From Adiantum capillus-veneris (lineage: Eukaryota > Streptophyta > Polypodiopsida > Polypodiales > Pteridaceae): a DNA stretch of 64,000 bases. The notes below the pieces were generated by a model that searched no databases, had not been told where the DNA came from, and saw only the letters and a program-made list of their open reading frames with translations. Below are positions 23,289 to 32,696 of the stretch, piece by piece. Both the position numbers and the translations under genes were made by a program. The stretch covers positions 148,069,640 through 148,133,639 of the forward strand of contig CM043955.1 in NCBI GenBank assembly GCA_014529385.2, written 5' to 3'. The stretch's first letter is position 1, and the number at the start of each line of letters is the position of its first letter.

Positions 23289-23535
23289 ATTAATCCCCAA
23301 GTGATCGTCATGTGATCACAATCAAAGTGAACCCCAAGGAAACTCAATGTGAACATCAAGCGATCGTCAAGTGATCCCCGTGTGATTCCCAATTGAGATG
23401 TGATCACCCTGTGAACCTACCTATTCCAAAGTGATCATCGTGTGACGCCAACCATTCTAAAGTGATCTCCAAATCACCGTGTGACCCCAACCATTCCAAA
23501 GTAATCTCCAAGTGAACACCGTATGATCCCCACCC
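23289..23535. repeat. Degenerate short tandem repeat rich in GTGATC/GTGTGA
   Basis: Irregular units of about 30-40 bp combine CCAAGTGATC, CACCGTGTGA and CCCCAACCATTCCAAAGT. At least six imperfect units can be followed, ending shortly before the fourth tRNA-like module. Confidence 0.6.
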
Positions 23536-23580
23536 CGTCACTTTTGCCATATGATACTATGTTCTCACCCTCTTTTCAAG

Positions 23581-23645
23581 TGGCGCGATAGCTTAATGAG
23601 AGAGCCGACGTCTCTAGTGTGGGAGGTGGTGGACTCAAATTGTGG
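23581..23645 (+). repeat. tRNA-like module (SINE-type), plus strand
   Basis: GCGATAGCTTAATGAGAGAGC (from 23584) resembles an A box and GGACTCAAATTG (23630-23641) a diverged B box at tRNA-like distance. Confidence 0.4.
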
Positions 23646-23923
23646 GGGCAGACCGACCAGAATCTTTTTACTCTTGGGAATAAACGGACGGTCCACATCT
23701 TTCAGAGATCCTGGACCGTCGATCCCACCTAACAAGGTGGTGTCAAATAGTCCCATTGCCCCCCAGATACCACCGCTCCGGGTCTTTGTTACTTAGTCCC
23801 CATCCTCAAATTTTCCCTCCAGCATTAATTTCATTTGAATTGGAATTTGGCACGTGTGAACACCAGCCTATGCTGGAGATGGCGTTTACCACTTCTTTGC
23901 GTCCACGTCATTCGAGCTCCCGC

Positions 23924-23934
23924 TTTATAAAAAA
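23924..23934 (+). promoter_or_regulatory. TATA box of the WD40 gene
   Basis: TTTATAAAAAA lies 84-94 bp upstream of the chosen ATG (24018). An ACGTCA bZIP-type core (in GTCCACGTCATTCG, about 23901) lies just upstream. Spacing fits a short 5' UTR. Confidence 0.6.
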
Positions 23935-24017
23935 GGCGCAGGAGCCGCACCCGACTCTTCTCCTTCTACGTTCTTCGAAGTTCGGCCCCTCCTCCTCACG
24001 CATCCCTCTGTGTTTTC

Positions 24018-25529
24018 ATGGCCATTTCCACTGCTGCCAACTCCACCCCTCCTGCCTTCCTTCTCTTCGAATTCGTGCTTGCCAGCTCCTGGACATGGTT
24101 TGCCTTGCTCCTGGCCACCATTGCTACTACCCTCCGTGCCCTCAGGCTCCGCTTCCCTCGGTCGCTTGCCTCAGAAGCCGCGTCTACACCTGCCATTTCT
24201 TTTCTCCCCGACACATCAAAAACTCGAACTTGCCCTTCCTTCCCCGCTTCTCTGCAGCACAGCTTCAAACGACGTGCTGGAAGCAAGAGCACCTCTGCCT
24301 TAGAGAAGCTTCTGCACAGAAATGGAGGAAATTTTTGGCGCTCTGGGATTGAGGTGCTCTCATCTGTTCTGGATGTTGAGCCGTCGTCAAACTTGAAGAG
24401 GATAGCTTCTGCTTCGAAGGTTTTCCACGGCCAGAATGGATGTGCCAAGATGCATCAGAGGCCAGGGCCCTGGGCTACAGTTGACTCCGACAAAACCACG
24501 CGTGTGTCTTCAGAAAAGAAGCAGTTGCATTCGGCTAAACAAGTTGTGGATTCGGGCAATGTATCAGGAATATTGGGGCAAGGGTTGAAGTTCCAATGGG
24601 AAATTCGGGCTGAGGAGATTGGGGATGCATGCATACGGTCTTCAATGGCCGAAGATCAAGACTGCGCAAATGATTGTGCTCTGTGGTTACCCACTTGGGC
24701 TCATTCTCTGTGTGCCCCGTCACAACTCAAGTGGCCCTCCATGCCCCATGCTGGGGAAAACGTCTTGCCAGATTTAATGGCGTCATCATGCTTTGAAAAG
24801 CAGTTCGGCTGGGACAAAGTGTTAGATAACAAGCTTGGGTTCCCCTGGAGGTTGCCCTCTGGTACTGTTTCTGAACCTTATATAAAGAGCAGAAATGTTG
24901 TCAGAATGTGGAAGGATCTGCCGCAGAAGTTGATAAGAAGGCTTGATCTTGACGAATCGTCCACGCTTGCCCTTGACACATATTTTCAAGAAGGGTTAGC
25001 GTGTACTGGCGATTTTGCAGGTAAGCTCTCCATGTGGGAGCTTGATCAAAGAGAATGCCTGAGAGATTCTGCAGCATTTGCAGAGCCGGTGTTGGCCACC
25101 ACAATGAATTTTGAGCAATGCACCACTGTGGTCGGAAGTGCAACCAGCATTGGCCTTTGGGATCAGAGATCTGCTTCATTATCAAATGTCAATTTCACAG
25201 GCATGCCGTCTGTTCCTCTTTATGGCCTTAAAAGCAGAGGAAATGGGCTTTGCATTGCTTCTGATGATGGAATTGTATCAATGTATGACCTCAGGAAGCT
25301 TTGCGGTGGGCCCATCCTTTCGGGTATTGCACCCAAGAGGCAACTAAATCTTGCAACATCAGATTATGATTGCACATTTTGGGAAAAGTTTGCAGGCGTT
25401 GCTGAACAGGAGGATGAAGCTGATTGTGACTTTGCGATGGAGGTCCAAGAGGATGGATCAAACACATGCAGCTCTTTGATGTCGAGGCTGACCACCTCAT
25501 TTGTAAGAGCAGTGACATTTATGTTATAA
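24018..25529 (+). CDS. WD40-repeat protein with N-terminal hydrophobic segment
   Basis: Intronless 503-residue ORF, the best host gene in the window. Residues about 13-40 (FLLFEFVLASSWTWFALLLA onward) are strongly hydrophobic and could be a membrane anchor or cleaved targeting sequence. A basic Ser-rich region follows. The C-terminal half shows WD40-type blades: TYFQEGLACTGDFAGKLSMW near 325, TTVVGSATSIGLWDQRS and GLCIASDDGIVSMYDLRKL. These suggest a scaffold protein of the transducin family, but only three blades are clear, fewer than a full propeller. After about 25430 a second frame (to 25801) reads KHMQLFDVEADHL, which looks like another blade, so a frameshift or missed intron near 25450 is possible. 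TATA box and poly(A) signal support expression. Confidence 0.7.
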   Translation: MAISTAANSTPPAFLLFEFVLASSWTWFALLLATIATTLRALRLRFPRSLASEAASTPAISFLPDTSKTRTCPSFPASLQHSFKRRAGSKSTSALEKLLHRNGGNFWRSGIEVLSSVLDVEPSSNLKRIASASKVFHGQNGCAKMHQRPGPWATVDSDKTTRVSSEKKQLHSAKQVVDSGNVSGILGQGLKFQWEIRAEEIGDACIRSSMAEDQDCANDCALWLPTWAHSLCAPSQLKWPSMPHAGENVLPDLMASSCFEKQFGWDKVLDNKLGFPWRLPSGTVSEPYIKSRNVVRMWKDLPQKLIRRLDLDESSTLALDTYFQEGLACTGDFAGKLSMWELDQRECLRDSAAFAEPVLATTMNFEQCTTVVGSATSIGLWDQRSASLSNVNFTGMPSVPLYGLKSRGNGLCIASDDGIVSMYDLRKLCGGPILSGIAPKRQLNLATSDYDCTFWEKFAGVAEQEDEADCDFAMEVQEDGSNTCSSLMSRLTTSFVRAVTFML

Positions 25530-25801
25530 GGATGTTGAATAACACTCAAAATGCGAGAACAGGAATGGTATTGGCCACCTCCTTCAAATCAGGCATGGAG
25601 TCTTCATGCTCGGCACTACTCAAAAGGAAGCGGAGCTGGGCTCTTGCTCACTTGACTCAACAGAGATACGTTCAATCTGTTGGAATGTCGTGCAGATTCC
25701 GGGTTGAAAAACTCGTTTGTGCCATGCGAGTGCACACATGCACCTCACCGCTGTTTAGTGAGGGAGACCTAACATGTCATTTATACACACAGCCTCCATG
25801 A
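25430..25801 (+). CDS. Possible C-terminal continuation of the WD40 gene in another frame
   Basis: Open from 25430 after a stop, with GWIKHMQLFDVEADHLICKS at its start, similar to the end of a WD blade. It ends at TGA 25799-25801, about 100 bp before the poly(A) signal. It overlaps the main ORF end by 100 bp. It could be the true C-terminus after a one-base frameshift or splicing, or chance; the later residues are not clearly WD-like. Confidence 0.35.
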   Translation, partial: LCDGGPRGWIKHMQLFDVEADHLICKSSDIYVIRMLNNTQNARTGMVLATSFKSGMESSCSALLKRKRSWALAHLTQQRYVQSVGMSCRFRVEKLVCAMRVHTCTSPLFSEGDLTCHLYTQPP

Positions 25802-25901
25802 CTATTTACAAGTCTCCTCTGTTTTTAGGAACAAAATTCCTGACTTTGTTATATATTTTTGGCATGCAGTGCATGCTGTCATTGCTGACATTCTTTTAAC
25901 C

Positions 25902-25907
25902 AATAAA
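25902..25907 (+). terminator. Poly(A) signal AATAAA of the WD40 gene
   Basis: AATAAA about 100 bp behind the second stop, followed by a T/G-rich stretch. Confidence 0.6.
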
Positions 25908-26189
25908 AGCCTATAAATTTGTACAGAATTGGCTTCTAAATTTTTTTCTGGAAATAGTCTTTGTACATAACTTGCTGCATAATTTTTGTTTTTGGCTTGT
26001 CATGCCAATGGCAAAGGCTTTAGCGTTCATTTTGTTCTTTTAATCTTTGGAGATAAGGCAATCATTGTCTTTAAGTGTGTGTGGGTTATCATGGATTTAA
26101 TTTCTTCCCCCAAGTAAATATTATCATCAAAGACTAAATCAAGTAAGAGTGATGATGCTTCGAAGGAGAAGCTCCTTTTGCAAAATTAT

Positions 26190-27720
26190 GCTCTCACTCG
26201 TCATACAAAGTGAGCTTATACATCCCACGGCACAAAATACCGGATGTAACAATTTCATCACTAAAACTAAGTTCATAAATTGTGCAGTTGTCGTCCACAA
26301 ATTTCACAACAAGCCCAAGTCTAGCAAGTGCAGATATAGACAAATGTTATTTTTTATCCCAGGTACATAAAGTGCATCAACAAGTGTGTGAAAGAACTTC
26401 CAATATCAATAGTTAGTACAATCTTTGCAACCCCCTAGATCGGATAAGAGGCATTGTTGGCACACGTGACTGTATTTCCATGAGGCACAGCTTTGAGAGA
26501 GGTAAACAAGTCACGATGTAAGGTAATGTGCTTTGTAGCATCACTATCAAAGTACCACACATGTGAATCTGCAGCAACTGATATACATGCATCATGGACA
26601 GAAGAATCATAAGTTCACTTTACACTAAATGCCCACTTTGCATCTATTTCAGCATCACAATCTCCTTTCACAGAAGATTTTACAATAGTTGCACTTATAG
26701 TGAAACCAACCTCTGCAACTATTGTGGTGGAACAAGTCTCTTTCTTCTTAGCCTCTGCAACTATTGTGGTGGAACCAGTCTCTTTCTTCTTGGCCTCTTT
26801 TGCCTTCAATTTTGGACTTTGCTTGATCAAGTAATCATTAGCTTAACAATAATGGCAACACATCTTCTTTTTGCCCTTTTCACCAAAATTCCCAGACGAG
26901 GTATTGCGAGTAGAAGCATTAGGAAAAGGTGATTTGTCACTCGCTGAAGAACCATAAGAAGTGGCTACATTGCTGTTACCACCTTTTCTTTGAGCAACAA
27001 TAAAAACTTATTCAACTGCATGATATTTAGACTTGTTCTTTCTTGAAAGCGACTCTTGCAACAGCAATGTGCATAATGCATCAAACGTGACAACATCAAG
27101 ATTTTCTTGGGTCATACGTCTCCAAGTACTAGCAAAAGTATGATAAGCATACGGAAAAGCATCAAGAACAGCTTGCACAAGGAAATTGTCAGAATTGACT
27201 TCGCCTATAGAAATGAGTTGCGTATTAATATCCTTGATACTAGCAAGGAAAGTATGAATGTCATCTTCCTCATGCATAATCTTTGACTCCAGCTCTTTAC
27301 GCAACATGCAATTTTAGTGTCATTGCGACTTGCATAAAGACCAACCAGAATCTCCCAAGCATGTTTAGCTGATTTAGCTGAGTGAATGTGAGGAGTGATA
27401 GTAATGCAATTAATGCATGAGCCTATGCATCTCTAACATCCCAATACACCTGCTCAACCGCAAGCAAAACAACTCTAGCAGCAAGCAATCATGCCACCAA
27501 AACCTGCAACATCCTCAACAATGTCTACATCCACAAAATCAGGATGTACATCAATGCCCTGCACAACATTCCAAATGCCCTTTGACACAAGAACATGTTG
27601 CATCATATAAGATCACATTGGGTAATTGTTCCCATCTAATTTATCCTCAACAACAAATATCTTGAACACATCTGTGCTATTGTCAGCCATGGCAAGTGCT
27701 TGCACTTGATGTGAAAACTG
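26190..27720 (-). pseudogene. Copia-A2 gag and protease remnants
   Basis: Recognisable blocks are the gag segment LRKELESKIMHEEDDIHTF (about 27300-27250), LPDS-like FPYAYHTFASTW, and LCTLLLQESLSRKN. After TAA 27008-27010 the zinc-knuckle region follows, with a stop in the knuckle (CCHYC then TAA). GSTTIVAEAKKKETC-type repeats are expanded relative to Copia-A1: a short internal duplication of AAAKKKET is visible near 26700-26790. Heavily decayed. Confidence 0.8.
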
Positions 27721-28024
27721 CTCGAAAAGAGGAGAAACAAAGCAGGACTAACACATGCTATATAGCACAACCCAAAGAAGACTATAAGAAACCTATTAGA
27801 CAAAAAATAGCGTCGAATTTTTTTTTGCACAAAAGGACTACCTGTAGTGGAAACGGAGACCGAAATGAGCATGAATCAAAATTTTAAGTAGAACATGCTC
27901 TAAGAGCTCGTCCAAAGTGTCTGTCAACCTGATGACACTCACCAATCTTACCTAAATATGAGAAAGTGAGCAAGCGTATGTTGGCGACTATGCTCGAGAG
28001 AACATAACCTGCTCTAATACCAAT

Positions 28025-28252
28025 TGTTGGAAATAGGGTTGCAAGGAAACACAGCAGCTTGGAGAAGATGAAGAAGCTCAAGGCACCTAACAGAGAGTAG
28101 TATTGCTTCGTGTACAATGGAAAGATAAGTTAGTTGTAGAATGATGGACGTATATACAATGCATGGGAGAAAAATCCTCCTAGTGAGGAAAAAAATGCTC
28201 CGGCGGTCCTAAGTGTGTTCACACACATCACTATCACATATGTATGGTAACA
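28025..28252 (-). repeat. Copia-A2 5' LTR
   Basis: 228 bp from TGTTGG to GGTAACA, homologous to the Copia-A1 LTRs but clearly more diverged. Confidence 0.88.
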
Positions 28253-29555
28253 TGACACACATTGTTTCCCCATGACATCGCAAACCCATCCACCAAGTTT
28301 GAGAAAATGTAGATCCAGTGTATCCCTTCTCTCACTTAGCTAGTGTCAGAGCCATCTATTCCAAAAATCACCCCATTTCTCACTCCATTAATCCAAATCC
28401 TTCCAAAAGCCAATCAGTGCCTCATAATACCCTTAATTTATGCATGAAGTCAAAGTCCAAAAATCATGCACAAATCCAACCCTAGATAATAAACACGATT
28501 CTTATCTTGCTTGCAAATTTTTGTCCCAAGCTGGCATTTTTTGAGTTGCATCATGTTTACTTATCTTAAGAAACACACTTTAAGCATCAGAGCAAAAATT
28601 GGAAATTTCAAGCTTCACATGAGGATTTTGAATAGATATTTCCACTCTGAAGTAAACCTAATAGCAAAACTGTGTTCCAACTTACAAGTTCAGTGCAAAC
28701 ATTACCTGGGCTAGTCCAATAGAAGAAAACTCTAAAGCAAAGGTTCCAAGAGCTCTCGGCCTACTAGTTGGAGTAAGATCCATCAAGATAGCAAAGAAGG
28801 GTACATTTCAGAGGCCAAGCTTAAAGAACATAAGAATGCAAACAACAAGGCAATGGAGCTCCAAATCCTGCCAAAGGAAGTGTATCATGTGGCCAAAGAT
28901 CGAGCCATACAGTAAGCCAACCAGTGGCTAGGATTGGTAGCATTTTACACTACCATCCATATAGTGTTAAATATCAGCAAGTATCCATTCTCAAAAAAGT
29001 AAGCCACAGATGAAAGTGACATGTGTGTGTGTGTGTGGAAGGGTGGGTGTGTCCGAGTGGAGAGAGATTCAACTACAATGCACATAAAGAGGGATTTGAA
29101 AACACGTGCGGCAAAGTGCACATTTTTGGCATCGTTTCCGGAGACTTCCTTGCACTAAGCTTGAAGAGCACTCAATGCTACCTCATGAAGCTATTCACTT
29201 CTGTCATTTTTGGTTTTTGTTGAGTTGTGTTAGATCTGTTAAGTGGCTGTAATGTGTAGGTTTTAGCAGGATTTGTTAGCTCTGTTAAGTGTTGTAGTGT
29301 ACATGTTTTGTTAGATTTGCTAAGTTTTGTAAGGTACAGGTGTTAGTAGATCTGTTAGTTAGAGTAGATATGTAATGTGTAGCGGACAGTGAATAGTAGA
29401 CAGTGAGAAGATTGACTGCTTTGTCTTTACTATGTTAGACAATGTGTGAGCAGAGATAATTAATGTTAATTAGCTCTGTTAGTTGTAGACAGGTTAGACA
29501 GCGCTGCCAGGGACAACTGTGTGAGCGCATGAGCTCGGTGTCCACGTGCAGCTTT
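28253..29555. other. Intergenic DNA with a degenerate repeat
   Basis: No gene is supported. 29228-29385 holds about four imperfect units built on TTAGATCTGTTAAGT and GTAATGTGTAG, each about 40 bp. A short (GT)n lies near 29021-29036. Confidence 0.45.
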
Positions 29556-29559
29556 ATCC

Positions 29560-30050
29560 ACGAAAAAGTAATAAAAAAATAAAAAATCTCATTTTGAAAG
29601 GAAGGGATCGGGATCTTCCCCAAGCCCAAGTCCAAGCCCAGGCCTAGGCCTCAATCCTCAATCTATATATATAAAGACTAGGACCTCAAGTGAGCGGAGG
29701 GCATGTGGGACAAGTTCCTCAAGTCCTCCACCATTCCCTTCACACTCACCCTTTGGACTTACTAATTCTCGCCTTCTTTCCGACTAGGAAAAGACTGTTT
29801 TTAGGATTACTAAGGCTTTACGTAACCAAATCGAGAGCTATAAAGAACGGCACGTCCCTTTAGCCAAAATGATCGTTTTGAGTTTCACGCGTCATATTCC
29901 GTGGCTAAGTTAGAAAAAGGATAAAAAATAACAAAAAACTTGGGCTGTAAACTAGGTGAGCCTCCACAGGCACTCACCAACACTTTTAGAGTGTTGAGGT
30001 CTTATGCACCTATGCTTTGGTCGTGTCCTAGAGGATGATCACATAGAGAG
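29560..30050 (+). mobile_element. Fragment related to the Gypsy-B leader and ORF1 start
   Basis: The order of landmarks matches the Gypsy-B leader (complement of 45399-45835 and 47893-48335): GATCGGGATC, a CAAGCCC-rich run, a TATATATAAAG box (about 29665), CTCAAGTGAGCGGAGG with GCATGTGGGACAA, and finally ATGCACCTATGC then GGTCGTGTCCTAGAG. The last part is the start of Gypsy-B ORF1. It is on the plus strand, diverged and cut shortly after the start codon. Confidence 0.55.
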
Positions 30051-30118
30051 TGTATCCGTTTATGTGGGAACTCATTATTGTGAAGTATGGAGCCTGCTTT
30101 ACCCCTTGTAATTTTTTT

Positions 30119-30732
30119 TGTTAGCAACACACATTTATAAGGCCCCCGTTATGAGGAGAAGCTACCGTGTATGAAGAAAAACTACTCGTTGGAAACCAAA
30201 ATTACTCGCCGAAAATTGCTTCGCGGGAATATTCCTTTTCATCGAAATATTCTGGCTAGATGGCGGTCGGAAAGTCATCGAAAAATGGCCGGTCGTTTGG
30301 CCGGTAGTCAATGGTCAGTGGCCGGTGGTCGAAAGTCAATGGCCGGTGGCCGGTGGGGCCGATGGCTGAATTCAATGGCCGGTGGCCGATTTCAAAGATG
30401 GACTTATCTTCTCAAAGGTGACCACACATGGGCGGATTGGAGGGTCCGATTTGGACTTTTAAACACAAGGGCGGCTATACACGATTGCCTCCCATGAGAG
30501 AGGGCAACCCTTTTGGCCTATAAAAGGAGGTCTCTTCTACACACAAAAACGGATTGTAAAGGATTGTGGTGCATTGTGAAGTTGACGTGAGGTGGTGAGA
30601 GAGAAGCAAGGCGGGAGCTCCAAAAGGGTATAATCCCTTTGTAATCTACTTGTTTTGAAGTACTAAAGCTATTGAGTGGTTGCTTTCCTGTGGACGTAGC
30701 CCACATTGGGTGAACCATGTATATCATGTGTA

Positions 30733-30786
<54 letters not shown>

Positions 30787-30876
30787 ATACTCTATAATCT
30801 CTTGTGTGTGAAAATTATCTCTCTCCCTTAAGTAATCTACTCAATTATCTACTTAACTACGTCATATTTCCTAACA
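30119..30876 (+). repeat. Copia-C 5' LTR
   Basis: Predicted by ends TGTTAG...CTAACA (inverted six-base termini), a TATA box (CTATAAAAGG, 30518-30527), and an adjoining primer-site remnant GGTATCACAAC. No second LTR remains, so the left end is inferred. It includes GGCCGGT-rich repeats (30270-30385) and a (CT)n run at 30733-30784. Confidence 0.65.
30733..30784. repeat. (CT)n microsatellite inside the Copia-C LTR
   Basis: CT repeats broken once by a G. Confidence 0.95.
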
Positions 30877-30890
30877 GCCGGTATCACAAC
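30877..30890 (+). promoter_or_regulatory. Copia-C primer-binding site remnant
   Basis: GCCGGTATCACAAC directly follows the LTR and resembles the tRNA-iMet complement TGGTATCAGAGC with several changes. Confidence 0.5.
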
Positions 30891-30936
30891 AAAGTTTGCT
30901 CGTACCTAAAGTATCTCAAGGAAAGGATTCCTTGAA

Positions 30937-31652
30937 TTGAGTGTGGTGGAGGAAGGGAAGCTCAAGATCGAGAAGTTCAATGGCAAAAACTACCAACATT
31001 GGAAGATGCAGATTGAAGACTATCTCTACCAGAAGGACCTTTATTTGCCACTAGGCGGTCTTGCAAAAAAGCTCGCAATGATGGTAGATGAAGCATGGAT
31101 TGTCCTTGACCGAAAGACACTGGGAACAATTTGGTTAAGCTTGGCATCAACGGTGGCCTTCAATGTTTCGAAGATGAAGACCACGAAGGACTTTATGAAG
31201 TCACTTGACAAACACCACGAGAAACCATCGGCATCCAATAAGGTATTTCTCACGAAGCGCTTGTTCAATCCAAAGATGGCAGAGAATGGTTCAGTTGCAG
31301 AACACCTAAATGACTTTAACACCAATATAAATCAACTTCAATCGGTAAAAATCAATTTCGATGACGAAGTGCGAGCTCTCCTAAGACTGTCATCTCTACC
31401 GGATAGTTGGGACAGCCTTGTGATGGCTATAAGTAATTCTATCTCTGGCACAAATACTCTTAAGTTTGATGATGTTGTGGGTGTTCTCCTAAGCGAGGAA
31501 ATGCGAAGGAGAAGCTCAGGTGCATCATCAAGTGTTGCACTGTCAATGGAAACAAGAGGAAGGCTCTGGAACTACGGCAAGAAGGGCCATGTCAAGAAGG
31601 ATTGCTGGTCAAAGAAGAAGAAGGATTCGGAGTCTCAAGACAACAGGCCAAC
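30937..31652 (+). pseudogene. Copia-C gag
   Basis: A copia gag: KIEKFNGKNYQHWKMQIEDYL, FVKSLDK-like FMKSLDKHHEKPSASNKVFL, KRLFNPKMAENGSVAEHL and LPDSWDSLVMAISNS are the family blocks. No ATG lies at 30937; the true start is uncertain but GTG/TTG-near. The zinc knuckle WNYGKKGHVKKDCW keeps G-H and the last Cys but lacks the first two Cys. At 31652 it is cut by Gypsy-B; with one CCAAC removed the frame continues at 49468 (R-P-T-S-E-A). Confidence 0.85.
31648..31652. repeat. Target-site duplication CCAAC of Gypsy-B, left copy
   Basis: CCAAC precedes the TG end and recurs after the CA end at 49463-49467. Confidence 0.9.
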
Positions 31653-31884
31653 TGTGTGCGTCTGTCGCACGTGTCGGAGCTAGGGACTTGCCGAGCATCG
31701 TGTGCGAGCCACGAAGGCTGCAAGCACACAACTAGCAGGCCTAGCAAGCTCACAGAGAGCAGGGGTGTGCCACTCACCTCCCTGTGCTTGTCGCCGTGAA
31801 GGATTCCTCGCTACGAAGAAGAGGGAGCCGCCGCCGTACTGCGCTCAACCGCCTCGCCGTCGCAGATGCCGTCACAATGCTCGA

Positions 31885-31966
<82 letters not shown>

Positions 31967-32270
31967 TCACCTGTGAGCACACAATGGAGATGGGGATGGA
32001 GATAGGGCAAGAGCACTTCTTCTATTGCACACTGAGAGAATGGGTCAATTTTAGGTTTAGGTGACTTTTATATGAGCTCGCCCCATTCACATTTGGGATC
32101 CCATGCTTAGCCAACTAACCCTTGCGTGTTCCAGTTAGAGTGCGCCTCTCATCGGCGATCACTCTACCCTTTTTCTATTGGACCGACAAGCCCGGTGCTT
32201 GACTCTACTAAATAAATAATACGGCGTCCGTCGTAGGCGATAGGGTGTCCGTGAGCCACGAGGGTTAACA
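31653..32270 (-). repeat. Gypsy-B 3' LTR
   Basis: 618 bp ending AGGGTTAACA. It shares nearly all sequence with 48861-49462, including GAGCTCGCCCCATTCACATTT, AATACGGCGTCC and the CA microsatellite. GC-rich translated stretches inside are chance frames. Confidence 0.9.
31886..31960. repeat. (CA)n microsatellite in Gypsy-B 3' LTR
   Basis: About 37 uninterrupted CA units. The partner LTR has two short runs (49094-49112 and 49136-49162) split by a CT-rich segment. Confidence 0.97.
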
Positions 32271-32285
32271 TGCCCCCCTTCCTGA
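32271..32285 (-). promoter_or_regulatory. Gypsy-B polypurine tract
   Basis: Minus-strand CAGGAAGGGGGGCA adjoins the 3' LTR. Confidence 0.65.
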
Positions 32286-32696
32286 TGTAGATTCCGTCCT
32301 CGGAAGCTATTGAGTTGAAGCTTGTTATGTCCATCTTGTAGAGCATCAGGATTTGAATCTGCAAGGCAAAATCACTGTTTTAGCAAGCGGAATTATATAG
32401 CCATAAATCATGAGGGGAATGTAAAATACATGTGGAAATGAGTAAATGCAAGATTTATGAAATGTTAAACTGCCATTAAGGACAAATAAATCGCACATTG
32501 AGTAAATTAATTAATCAAGAGTTTTGGGCTTATGGGTGAGTCTATCAATTAGTTAGCTATGACTAAGGTTAAAACAACTACTCTAGTACTAGCTAAGCTA
32601 AGAAGATGATCTAAATGCAAGATTCCCTAATTGTGCTTTTCAACTTTGATTAGCCAACTAGCTCTCATAACTGCAAACAAAAGCTTGAAATGTTAA

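Larger units (their letters stand above)
26175..28252 (-). mobile_element. Copia-A2, truncated second Copia-A copy
   Basis: Matches the gag-protease half of Copia-A1 (about 4415-6475) with many more lesions. It begins abruptly near 26175 in the protease-to-integrase interval and ends with the 5' LTR at 28025-28252. The 3' half and 3' LTR are missing, so this is a truncated old insertion. CCAATTGTTGG at the LTR junction and a GATACCA remnant preserve the primer-site context. Confidence 0.88.

Noticed and set aside
22350-23645. Functional tRNA genes
   Set aside because: Boxes A and B are present but acceptor and anticodon stems do not pair and B boxes are partly diverged.
31702-32064. Proteins encoded in the Gypsy-B LTRs, including His/Thr runs
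   Set aside because: These frames are created by the CA microsatellite and GC-rich LTR sequence. The partner LTR does not keep them.
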